The position numbers and the translations under genes were made by a program. DNA of 64,000 nt from Bacillota bacterium (GTDB lineage Bacteria > Bacillota > Clostridia > Lachnospirales > Lachnospiraceae): NCBI GenBank assembly GCA_023439505.1, contig JAEXNR010000062.1, positions 186,001 to 250,000 on the forward strand, written 5' to 3'. The notes beneath the pieces were generated by a model, which saw only the letters and a program-made list of their open reading frames with translations, was not told the DNA's origin and searched no databases. The first letter of the stretch is position 1, and each line of letters begins with the position of its first letter. Below are positions 6,510 to 14,204 of this stretch, piece after piece.

Positions 6510-8030
6510 TTGGCAAAGTATATATTAGCACATGATATTGGCACATCAGGAAATAAGGCAACCTTATTTTCAGAGACAGGTAAGATGATGGGAAGCCATG
6601 TCTCTTCCTATGATACGAATTATTTTAACGGGTCATGGGTGGAACAGGATGCGGATGACTGGTGGAATGCGGTGTGTATTTCAAGTAAGAATTTAATAAC
6701 TTCTCTGGGGATTGAACCTTCGGATATTGCAGTAATCAGTTTTAGCGGTCAGATGATGGGATGTCTTTGCGTTGATAAGAATGGCAAGCCGTTAAGAAAG
6801 TCAATCATATGGGCGGATCAGCGGTCACAAAAGCAGGCAGCTCAGATTGGGGAGAAGATCAGTCAGAAAGATTTCTATCATATTGTCGGACATCGCAATA
6901 CCGCATCTTATGGAATCCAGAAGCTTATGTGGGTTCGGGATAACGAGCCGGAAATCTATGAGCAGACGTATAAGACGCTGAATGCAAAAGACTATATAGT
7001 ACTGCGTCTGACCGGAAAATTTTATACAGAGTATTCTGATGGAAACAGCAATGGCTGTTTTGATCTGATTAATCTGAAATGGTCGGATCGAATTATTGAA
7101 TATGCCGGAATTGATCCGGATAAATTACCGGAATTAAAACCATCTACTTTTGTGGCGGGAACGGTAACACAGGAAGCGGCTATGGCGACAGGTCTTGCCG
7201 CAGGAACACCGGTGGTGTTAGGTGGCGGAGATGGAGTAACTGCCAATGTTGGAGCCGGATCCATTGCTCCCGGCAAAACCTATTGCTGTATGGGGACTTC
7301 TGCCTGGATTACCACCACTTCGGATAAACCTATTTTTGATGACGAGATGCGTACGGTAACCTGGGCACATATTATTCCGGGAATGTATGCACCCAACGGG
7401 ACGATGCAGAGTGCGGGAGGAGCCTATAACTGGGCGAAGAATACCTTCTGTCAGAAAGAAATTTATGATGCAAAACGAAATGGTACATCGCCGTATCGGT
7501 ATATGGATGAAATGATAGAAAAAAGCCCTGTCGGAGCAAACGGAGTAATTTTTCTTCCGTATATATTGGGAGAAAGAGCGCCTAGATGGAATCCCGATGC
7601 AAGAGGAACATTTCTTGGCTTGAAATCTGAAAATCAGCTGGGAGATATTCTTCGAAGTGTATTGGAAGGCGTTACCATGAATCTTGGCATCGTACTTGAT
7701 ATTCTGCGTCAACAGGTGAAAATTGATGAGATTCTTGCCATTGGCGGCGGAGCAAAGGGTGCTGTCTGGAGGCAGATCATGGCAGATATATATCATGCAA
7801 AAATTATTGTTCCCACGCTGCTTGAGGAAGCTGGATCCATGGGGGCGGCAGTGACAGGCGGTGTGGGAGTCGGCTTATTTAAGGATTTTCAGGTAATTGA
7901 TCATTTTCTTGAAATTAATTCTGTACAGGAACCGAATCCTTCGGCGGTAGAAGCCTATCAGCCGGTGAAAGAAATCTTTGATGACAGTTACCAGGCGCTT
8001 CTTGGTGTATTTGAGAAAATGTCAAGATAA
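6510..8030 (+). CDS. FGGY-family carbohydrate kinase 1 (xylulokinase-like)
   Basis: A 506-residue FGGY kinase with the actin-like ATPase fold: the N-terminal phosphate loop HDIGTSGNK, WADQRSQKQA in the sugar-binding domain, the catalytic aspartate in GGGDGVTA and the C-terminal ATP motif LAIGGGAKGAVW. It phosphorylates a free sugar or polyol, with xylulose-like ketoses most typical. Translation most likely starts at TTG (6510), seven bases after AAGGAGGT. A second FGGY kinase lies only one gene away, so the two probably have different substrates, for instance the two ketoses interconverted by the nearby 3-epimerase. Substrate naming as xylulokinase would be over-precise. Confidence 0.88.
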   Translation: MAKYILAHDIGTSGNKATLFSETGKMMGSHVSSYDTNYFNGSWVEQDADDWWNAVCISSKNLITSLGIEPSDIAVISFSGQMMGCLCVDKNGKPLRKSIIWADQRSQKQAAQIGEKISQKDFYHIVGHRNTASYGIQKLMWVRDNEPEIYEQTYKTLNAKDYIVLRLTGKFYTEYSDGNSNGCFDLINLKWSDRIIEYAGIDPDKLPELKPSTFVAGTVTQEAAMATGLAAGTPVVLGGGDGVTANVGAGSIAPGKTYCCMGTSAWITTTSDKPIFDDEMRTVTWAHIIPGMYAPNGTMQSAGGAYNWAKNTFCQKEIYDAKRNGTSPYRYMDEMIEKSPVGANGVIFLPYILGERAPRWNPDARGTFLGLKSENQLGDILRSVLEGVTMNLGIVLDILRQQVKIDEILAIGGGAKGAVWRQIMADIYHAKIIVPTLLEEAGSMGAAVTGGVGVGLFKDFQVIDHFLEINSVQEPNPSAVEAYQPVKEIFDDSYQALLGVFEKMSR

Positions 8031-8054
8031 CTAAGACTTGGGAGCAAAAGGCGT

Positions 8055-8110
8055 TTGAATCGATGTCTGTTAAGTTTGCGTATGCGCTGTGTCTGCAAAC
8101 TTGTATTCAA
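8055..8110 (+). other. intercistronic stem-loop between kinase 1 and aldolase
   Basis: AAGTTTGC (8072-8079) pairs with GCAAACTT (8095-8102), and an outer stem TTGAAT (8055-8060) pairs with ATTCAA (8105-8110). No T-run follows, so it may stabilise or process the mRNA rather than terminate it. Confidence 0.45.
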
Positions 8111-8155
8111 TGTGAGTAAGGAATGGCCGGAAGCAGCGCAGAAAAGAGGAGAAAG

Positions 8156-9013
8156 ATGTCGTTGATCACAACAAAGCAAATGTTACTTGATGCACAAAAC
8201 GGTGGATATGCTGTGGGTGCCTTTAATGTTGAAAATATGGAGATGATTCAGGCTGTCGTTGCTGCGGCGCAGGAATTAAAGGCTCCGGTAATTTTACAGA
8301 CGACTCCGTCTACGGTAAAATATGCGGGGTTAGCCTATTACTATGCCATAGCGAAAGCAGCGGCCAATCAGGCAGGTGTCCCGGTGGCCATTCATCTGGA
8401 CCATGGGGATAGCTTTGAACTGGCAATGCAGGCGCTGCGGATCGGGTATACCTCCATTATGATTGATGGTTCCCATCGTATGTATGAACAGAATATAGAG
8501 GTATCAAAGAGTGTTGCAGATGCCTGCACTCCCTCCGGCATACCAGTCGAGGCGGAACTTGGTAAAGTAGGTGGGAAAGAGGATGATTTGGATGGCGGTG
8601 CCGGCGGTTTTACAGATCCAATGGAAGCAAAGGAATTTGTTGAGCGAACAAGGATATCCTCACTTGCGGTAGCCATCGGTACAGCCCACGGAATATATTC
8701 CGGTGTTCCAAAACTGGATTTGGACCGGCTGACAGAGATAAGAAAGGCAGTAACCATTCCTCTGGTGTTACACGGTGCTTCCGGATTATCGGATGAAGCT
8801 GTGATGGAGAGCATCAAACGGGGAATTTGCAAGGTGAATTTTGCAACAGAACTTCGCATTGCATTTACAGAGGGGGTTAAGCAGGTACTGGAAGCAGCAC
8901 CGGATACCTTTGACCCTAAGAAGTATAACGCAGGCGGACGGGAAGCTGTGAAACAGCTGGTAATGAATCGAATGAAAGTATGTGGATGTGATGGAAGGGC
9001 ACAGCAATATTAA
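8156..9013 (+). CDS. class II fructose/tagatose-bisphosphate aldolase
   Basis: A 285-residue zinc-dependent ketose-bisphosphate aldolase. It carries the AIHLDHGDSF motif (catalytic Asp82, zinc-binding His83), the VEAELGKVGG signature, and the zinc histidines in GTAHGIY and LVLHGASGL. It splits fructose- or tagatose-1,6-bisphosphate into dihydroxyacetone phosphate and glyceraldehyde-3-phosphate. The start at 8156 follows AGAGGAGAAAG; an in-frame ATG at 8123 lacks a ribosome site. With a GatD-like dehydrogenase and a LacC-like kinase in the same run, tagatose-1,6-bisphosphate is a likely substrate. Sequence alone cannot separate GatY-type from FbaA-type specificity. Confidence 0.9.
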   Translation: MSLITTKQMLLDAQNGGYAVGAFNVENMEMIQAVVAAAQELKAPVILQTTPSTVKYAGLAYYYAIAKAAANQAGVPVAIHLDHGDSFELAMQALRIGYTSIMIDGSHRMYEQNIEVSKSVADACTPSGIPVEAELGKVGGKEDDLDGGAGGFTDPMEAKEFVERTRISSLAVAIGTAHGIYSGVPKLDLDRLTEIRKAVTIPLVLHGASGLSDEAVMESIKRGICKVNFATELRIAFTEGVKQVLEAAPDTFDPKKYNAGGREAVKQLVMNRMKVCGCDGRAQQY

Positions 9014-9033
9014 GTACAGATAGGGAGGTCTCA

Positions 9034-10518
9034 ATGGACGGACTGTTATTGGGAATTGATATTGGTACATCGGCTTGTAAAGTTGCAATATTCCATCGAT
9101 CCGGAAAGGTGCTGGCCCAGTCGAATCAGGCATATCCCATATATTATCCGGCTCCCGGCTGGGTGGAGCAAAATCCGCAGGAATGGTGGAGCAGCATTTG
9201 CGCCGGCATCAGAGAATGCATAAAGCTCGCAGAAATCGATTCGTCCCAAATTATCGGTGTAGGTATCGACGGACAAAGCTGGTCGACCATTCCGGTGGAT
9301 CGGGAAGGGAACTGCTTATACAATACACCCATCTGGATGGATTCCAGAGCGAAAGACATTGCGGACAGGGTGACGCGGCAACTGGGAAAAGACAGAATAT
9401 TTAAGGTCTCAGGGAATGCATTTCTGCCGGCTTATTGCACACCGAAAATGTTATGGTTTAAAGAAACTAAGCCAAAAATCTATGGGAAAACGTTTAAATT
9501 TCTGCAAAGTAACGGTTATATCGGAATGAAGCTGACCGGTGTTATGTCCATGGATAAGTGCCAGGGATATGGAATACATTTTTATAATACCAGGACTTGT
9601 ACTTATGATGAAGCGCTTGCCAGGGATATGGGAATTGACCTGGATAAAGTTCCTGATATATTCCCCTGTCACCAGATCATCGGTAAAGTTACGAATCAGG
9701 CGGCAAAGCTGACAGGTCTTTTGGAGGGAACTCCGGTGGTTGCGGGCGGACTGGATGCTGCCTGCGGGACATTAGGCGCGGGGGTATATCTGGCAAAACA
9801 AACTCAGGTTCAAGGTGGTCAGGCCGGAGGAATGAGTATTTGTGTAGATCAGCCAATCGCACATCCTGATTTGATCTTCGGTCCGCATGTAGTTCCCGAT
9901 TTATGGCTCCTGCAGGGAGGAACGGTTGGCGGCGGGGGCGTTCTTCGCTGGTTAAAACAAGAGCTTGGTGACGGAAAATCATTTGATGAATTAACTGCCA
10001 TGGCAGAACAGATACCGCCGGGATCGGAAGGTGTAACCTTTTTACCCTATATGGCCGGGGAACGCTGTCCCATCTGGAATCCGGATGCCAAAGCTGTATT
10101 TTATGGACTTGGTTTCGACAAAACCAAGGGACATATGATTCGTGCTGCACTGGAAGGAGTTGTATTCTCGGTGGTACATAACTTGAAGGTTGCAGAGGAG
10201 GTTGGTGTTAATATTAGAGAACTGGAGCTTCGGGCCATGGGTGGGGCTGCCAACAGCAGACTTTGGATGCAGATCTATGCTGATGTCACAGGATGTCGAA
10301 TCAGTATTCCGACTTCGGATACGGCGACAACACTGGGTGCTGCGATTCTTGCAGGTGTCGGTGTGGGATTATATCAAAGCTTTAAAGAGGCAATTGAGGA
10401 AACGGTTACTATAACAAGAGTTCAGGAACCGGATATGGAGCATCATAAAGGATATCAAAAATCAATGGAACTATATCTGGAGCTCTATGAGGATTTAAAA
10501 TACACATTTGGGAAATAA
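9034..10518 (+). CDS. FGGY-family carbohydrate kinase 2 (xylulokinase-like)
   Basis: The 494-residue protein has the FGGY signatures GIDIGTSACK near the N terminus, IWMDSRAKD in the substrate domain, GGLDAACGTLGAG around the catalytic aspartate and RAMGGAANSRLW in the ATP domain. It is clearly diverged from the first kinase (different active-site surroundings: GGLDAA against GGGDGV), so it is not a recent duplicate. It lies 20 bp after the aldolase with AGGGAGG before its ATG and 29 bp before the dehydrogenase gene, in one operon. It presumably makes a ketose or polyol phosphate that feeds the GatD/LacC/aldolase steps; the precise substrate is unknown. Confidence 0.88.
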   Translation: MDGLLLGIDIGTSACKVAIFHRSGKVLAQSNQAYPIYYPAPGWVEQNPQEWWSSICAGIRECIKLAEIDSSQIIGVGIDGQSWSTIPVDREGNCLYNTPIWMDSRAKDIADRVTRQLGKDRIFKVSGNAFLPAYCTPKMLWFKETKPKIYGKTFKFLQSNGYIGMKLTGVMSMDKCQGYGIHFYNTRTCTYDEALARDMGIDLDKVPDIFPCHQIIGKVTNQAAKLTGLLEGTPVVAGGLDAACGTLGAGVYLAKQTQVQGGQAGGMSICVDQPIAHPDLIFGPHVVPDLWLLQGGTVGGGGVLRWLKQELGDGKSFDELTAMAEQIPPGSEGVTFLPYMAGERCPIWNPDAKAVFYGLGFDKTKGHMIRAALEGVVFSVVHNLKVAEEVGVNIRELELRAMGGAANSRLWMQIYADVTGCRISIPTSDTATTLGAAILAGVGVGLYQSFKEAIEETVTITRVQEPDMEHHKGYQKSMELYLELYEDLKYTFGK

Positions 10519-10547
10519 GTCAGTATAGAGGAAGGAGTGACGTAACA

Positions 10548-11594
10548 ATGAAAGCAGGAGTACTGCACGCGCGGGATGATCTGAGGTTTGAAGAGATCGC
10601 TACACCGGCTCCGGGCCCCGGTCAGGTATTAATAAAAGTAAAATATACCGGAATTTGCGGCTCGGATTTGCCAAGAGTTCATGGGGATGCATGCCATTTC
10701 TTTCCCAATGTACTCGGTCATGAATTCTCCGGAATCATTGCAGAGACAGGAGAAGGGGTTACTGGGTTAAAGCCAGGCGATCGGGTATCAGGGGTACCGC
10801 TCATTCCCTGTCATCAATGTGAGGATTGTTTAAGCGGTGATTTTTCGCTGTGTAAAAAATATAGTTTTGTTGGTTCCAGACAGTTTGGCAGTTTCGCCGA
10901 ATATGTGGTTGTGCCGGAGAAGAATGCGGTAAAGTTTGATGATTCCATTAGTTTTGAACAGGGAGCGTTTTTTGAACCTGTTACCGTGGCATTACATGGT
11001 ATTAACCGTCTGGATTATAAAGCGGGAAAGACGGTCGCAATCTTAGGTGGGGGTACCATAGGCCTATTTGCCATGCAGTGGGCCAAAATATTCGGCGCAA
11101 AACAGGTGGTTGTTTTTGATATCAGCAGCGAACGTCTGGAGATGGCATTAAAACTCGGCGCTGATGCTGTGGTAAACACCCTGGATGTGGATTTTATGGA
11201 TCAGGCAAAGCAGTTAAGAGCAAGAGGCTTTGATTATGTCTTTGAGACAGCCGGTAATACCATCACCATGAAGCTGGCGTATCAGCTGGTTGGCAATAAG
11301 GGAGGGGTATCTCTGATTGGAACACCCACAAAGGAGATTAGCTTTACTGTGGAGGAATGGGAAAATCTTAACCGGAAGGAATTTGTTCTGACAGGATCAT
11401 GGATGTCTTACAGTGCGCCCTTTCCAGGGAAAGAGTGGGAACTGACGGCTCATTATTTTAAAACAGGAGCACTTAAGTTTGAGGAATCCTTTGTATTTCA
11501 GAAACTGCCATTAAGCCGGATCAAGGAGGCTTTTGATCTGTTTAAGGTCCCTGGGCAGGTTAAAGGTAAGATTTTGATTGACAGTGAACAATAA
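10548..11594 (+). CDS. zinc alcohol dehydrogenase, galactitol-1-phosphate 5-dehydrogenase-like
   Basis: A 348-residue medium-chain dehydrogenase. The catalytic zinc site is Cys37 in GICGSDLPR with His58/Glu59 in LGHEFSG. The structural zinc site is Cys88, 91, 94 and 102 in PCHQCEDC. The Rossmann motif is LGGGTIGLFA. CGSDLPR, the GSRQFGSFAEY stretch and GSWMSYSAPFPGKEWE closely resemble E. coli GatD, which oxidises galactitol-1-phosphate to tagatose-6-phosphate. A LacC-like kinase follows 23 bp downstream and a class II aldolase lies upstream, giving the last three steps of a tagatose-6-phosphate route. Other polyol phosphates remain possible. The ATG follows GAAGGAGTG. Confidence 0.82.
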   Translation: MKAGVLHARDDLRFEEIATPAPGPGQVLIKVKYTGICGSDLPRVHGDACHFFPNVLGHEFSGIIAETGEGVTGLKPGDRVSGVPLIPCHQCEDCLSGDFSLCKKYSFVGSRQFGSFAEYVVVPEKNAVKFDDSISFEQGAFFEPVTVALHGINRLDYKAGKTVAILGGGTIGLFAMQWAKIFGAKQVVVFDISSERLEMALKLGADAVVNTLDVDFMDQAKQLRARGFDYVFETAGNTITMKLAYQLVGNKGGVSLIGTPTKEISFTVEEWENLNRKEFVLTGSWMSYSAPFPGKEWELTAHYFKTGALKFEESFVFQKLPLSRIKEAFDLFKVPGQVKGKILIDSEQ

Positions 11595-11617
11595 AACTGA
11601 TTTCGGAGAGGAAGAAT

Positions 11618-12544
11618 ATGATTACAACGGTCACTTTGAATGTTGCGGTTGATAAGGCGTATGTTGTCGACCATTTAAAGGCAGGGAAGGTAATGAGGGT
11701 GCTGACATGCACCAATACTCCGGGAGGCAAAGGGCTGAATGTAGCCAGAGTGATACGGGAATGTAAGGAAGCGGTATTGGCGACAGGGATTGCAGGAGGA
11801 TATCATGGTGCTTATGTAGAGGAACTGTTACGAAAGCAGCAGGTGGACTGTGATTTTTTACATACAAAGACAGAGACAAGAACATGTATTAATGTTTTGG
11901 CAGGGGATGGATCCTCCACGGAGTTTTTGGAGGCCGGAGATGCGCTGTCGGAAGATGATTGCCATGAATTTATTAGAAAATTCGATGGGATCATTGATAA
12001 AAGCGATGTCATTACCATTTCCGGAAGTGTACCTCAAGGGGTTAAAAAAGATATTTACGCTGTCCTGATCCAAAGAATTAAACAAAAAGGTAAAAGAGTT
12101 ATACTGGATACCAGTGGTGAATTGTTAAAAGAAGGGATCAAGGCAATGCCTACCATGATTAAACCCAATCAGGAGGAAATTGAAGCATTGCTGGGTATCT
12201 CTGTGAATCACCGGGAAGATTTGATCGAAGGCGCAGGAAGACTGCAAAAAATGGGGATGGAATATGTGGTCGTATCTCTGGGTGCAAATGGTGCAGTGGT
12301 AGTAACCGGGAATGCAGTATATCATGCAGTACCGCCGAAGATAACACCGGTGAATACAGTAGGATCCGGAGACGCCATGGTTGGTGCATTTGCAGTGGGG
12401 TTTGTCAGAGGATATTCAATTTGGGAAGCCCTGAAATATGCAGTCTCCGTATCTGCTGCCAATACGCTTACAATGACAACGGGGAGCTTTCGTGAGGAAG
12501 ACCGGAAGAGGATATTTGATCAGGTGACAGTGACAAAACTATAA
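11618..12544 (+). CDS. PfkB-family hexose-phosphate kinase (tagatose-6-phosphate/1-phosphofructo-kinase type)
   Basis: The 308-residue protein belongs to the LacC/FruK branch of the PfkB family. It opens with TVTLNVAVDKAY, has the first signature NTPGGKGLNVARV and the second signature NTVGSGDAMVGAF with the catalytic aspartate. These kinases make fructose- or tagatose-1,6-bisphosphate from the monophosphate. Directly after a GatD-like dehydrogenase and in a run with a class II aldolase, tagatose-6-phosphate is the favoured substrate by context. No PTS permease is nearby, unlike many fruK loci. The start follows GGAGAGGAAG. Confidence 0.85.
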   Translation: MITTVTLNVAVDKAYVVDHLKAGKVMRVLTCTNTPGGKGLNVARVIRECKEAVLATGIAGGYHGAYVEELLRKQQVDCDFLHTKTETRTCINVLAGDGSSTEFLEAGDALSEDDCHEFIRKFDGIIDKSDVITISGSVPQGVKKDIYAVLIQRIKQKGKRVILDTSGELLKEGIKAMPTMIKPNQEEIEALLGISVNHREDLIEGAGRLQKMGMEYVVVSLGANGAVVVTGNAVYHAVPPKITPVNTVGSGDAMVGAFAVGFVRGYSIWEALKYAVSVSAANTLTMTTGSFREEDRKRIFDQVTVTKL

Positions 12545-12696
12545 GACGGGTGTATTTGCTTATGGGGCACGGGGAACGCAGGTAGTTGAGATGGTATAGG
12601 TATTGGGTTGAGGCTTGTTTGTTTTTTATGATCGTATGGTGTGATGCTATTGTTAGCAACGCATTGATACAATAAATTAAAAAGGAGATATGAAAA

Positions 12697-13473
12697 ATGG
12701 ATATGCTAAAAAAAATGTTTTCATTGGAAGGAAAAACAGTGGTAGTGACAGGTGGAGCACAGGGAATCGGAGAGGCTGTATCAAAATGCCTTGCTGCAGT
12801 CGGTGCCGATATCGTTATTTTTGATCGGCAGCTGTCAAAGGCTCAGGATGTTGCTGACGCCATTGCAAAGGAATATGGCTGTAAAGCATCCGCATTTGAA
12901 GTGGATGTAACGAAGCCGGAAGAAGTGGCTGCAGCAATCGCTAAGGCAGATGAAGCAATGGGCAAACTGGATCTGTTGTTCAATAATGCGGGTATTGTAC
13001 TTCATAAGGCTGCCATTGATGTTACGCCCCAGGAATGGCTGAATGTGATTAACGTAAATTTAAACGGCATTTTCTTTATGGCAACTGAGTTTGGTAAGTA
13101 TTTGATTGCACACGGTAAAAAAGGATCTATCGTAAATACGGCCTCTATGTCCGGAACAATCGTTAACTGGCCGCAGGAACAGGCTTCCTATAATTCCTCT
13201 AAGGCAGGTGTAATACACTTGACAAAATCACTGGCGGTGGAATGGGCAGAAAAAGGCATCAGAGTTAACTGCATCAGCCCCGGTTACATATTTACTGCAC
13301 TGACCTCCTTCGTGAGACAGGATTGGCAGGATATCTGGACTTCTTCTACTCCTCAAAAGCGTATGGGTAAACCGGAAGAATTGGCGGGAGCTGTTATTTA
13401 TCTGCTTTCTGACTGCTCTACCTATACCACCGGATGTGATATGATAATTGACGGAGGCTTCACTCTGGTATAA
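12697..13473 (+). CDS. short-chain dehydrogenase/reductase
   Basis: A 258-residue classical SDR with cofactor motif TGGAQGIGEA, structural NNAG, catalytic serine in NTASMSG and YNSSK as the Tyr-x-x-x-Lys pair. The C-terminal IIDGGFTLV is typical of the group. It most resembles gluconate 5-dehydrogenase and polyol (sorbitol/arabinitol) dehydrogenase-type SDRs, so a reversible ketose/polyol step fits the neighbouring kinases and epimerase. It lies 152 bp after the PfkB gene with no terminator seen between, so co-transcription is possible. The ATG lies nine bases after AAGGAG. It is the last gene of the carbohydrate island before a terminator. Confidence 0.82.
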   Translation: MDMLKKMFSLEGKTVVVTGGAQGIGEAVSKCLAAVGADIVIFDRQLSKAQDVADAIAKEYGCKASAFEVDVTKPEEVAAAIAKADEAMGKLDLLFNNAGIVLHKAAIDVTPQEWLNVINVNLNGIFFMATEFGKYLIAHGKKGSIVNTASMSGTIVNWPQEQASYNSSKAGVIHLTKSLAVEWAEKGIRVNCISPGYIFTALTSFVRQDWQDIWTSSTPQKRMGKPEELAGAVIYLLSDCSTYTTGCDMIIDGGFTLV

Positions 13474-13524
13474 TTTTTACGAGAGGTATTGTTTTACAGG
13501 GGATGAGCTGATTATGATTTACAG

Positions 13525-13570
13525 AACGCATGGGGAATGATATGCACAATGATTTCTCATGCGTTTCTTT
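13525..13570 (+). terminator. terminator closing the carbohydrate island
   Basis: AACGCATG plus GGGAA pairs with TTTCT plus CATGCGTT (13553-13566) across a 15-base loop and is followed by TCTTTCTTC. It lies about 50 bases after the SDR stop. Confidence 0.7.
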
Positions 13571-13694
13571 CTTCGTATGCCAGGTGGGAACACGTTAGGA
13601 TATTTGGACGCTGCAGCTCACTCCTATTCTTGACCTGCGAATATAATTTTAATAATGATTCCGAATCGGAGGAAGGATTCTATTTGGATAGACA

Positions 13695-13723
13695 TTGACA
13701 TAAAATCATAATATTGGTATATT
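13695..13723 (+). promoter_or_regulatory. sigma-A promoter of the 79-residue protein gene
   Basis: TTGACA (13695-13700), a 17-bp spacer and TATATT (13718-13723), 40 bp before the start codon. It is one of the closest matches to consensus in the window. Confidence 0.8.
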
Positions 13724-13763
13724 TATATTGTAGTAACATTATGGTTCGTAAGGAGGAAAAGGT

Positions 13764-14003
13764 ATGAAGATTTGTAATATTACTGATATTGAAGGTTTCT
13801 TTGATGTAGTAAACTCCTGTAAGGGAAAGGTTGAATTGGTATCAGAAGAGGGTGACAGAATTAATCTGAAGTCAAAGCTTTCACAATATTTCTCAATGGC
13901 AAAGCTTTTTTCTTCAGATGGAATGATTGATCAGCTGGAGATCATTGCTTATGAACATGAAGATGTTGAAAAATTAATTGGCTATATGATGAATGGTAAA
14001 TAA
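13764..14003 (+). CDS. small protein of unknown function, 79 residues
   Basis: A 79-residue acidic protein with a GGAGG site, its own consensus promoter and its own strong terminator, so it is a separate and probably well-expressed unit. The N-terminal part looks like alternating strands (KVELVSEEGDRINLKSK), followed by helices ending in HEDVEKLIGYMMNG. It has no cysteines, signal peptide or membrane segment, so a small soluble cytosolic protein is expected. I have the impression that similar proteins occur in other Lachnospiraceae, sometimes annotated misleadingly as poly-A polymerase, but I assign no function. Confidence 0.75.
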   Translation: MKICNITDIEGFFDVVNSCKGKVELVSEEGDRINLKSKLSQYFSMAKLFSSDGMIDQLEIIAYEHEDVEKLIGYMMNGK

Positions 14004-14022
14004 TATTGAACGGGATAAAATG

Positions 14023-14066
14023 AAATACTACTTATTGGCTGATCATGCGAATGAGTAGTATTTTTT
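14023..14066 (+). terminator. terminator after the 79-residue protein
   Basis: AAATACTACTTATT (14023-14036) pairs with AATGAGTAGTATTT (14050-14063) with one G-U pair, followed by a T-run. A strong intrinsic terminator. Confidence 0.9.
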
Positions 14067-14204
14067 AATTCATGACAAGGGAAACGGATTGCAGGTTCAT
14101 CTTGTTGAAGACAAATAAATTACTTGCCGCAACAGGAAAGGAAGAAAGAGCAAATGACGTAACGATGCATGGAATGTGCCGTTTAACGGCGGAAAGGAAG
14201 TTGT

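Noticed and set aside
7218..7796. A 192-codon open frame antisense to FGGY kinase 1
   Set aside because: The kinase on the other strand has all family motifs; the antisense translation has no recognisable domain and no ribosome site.
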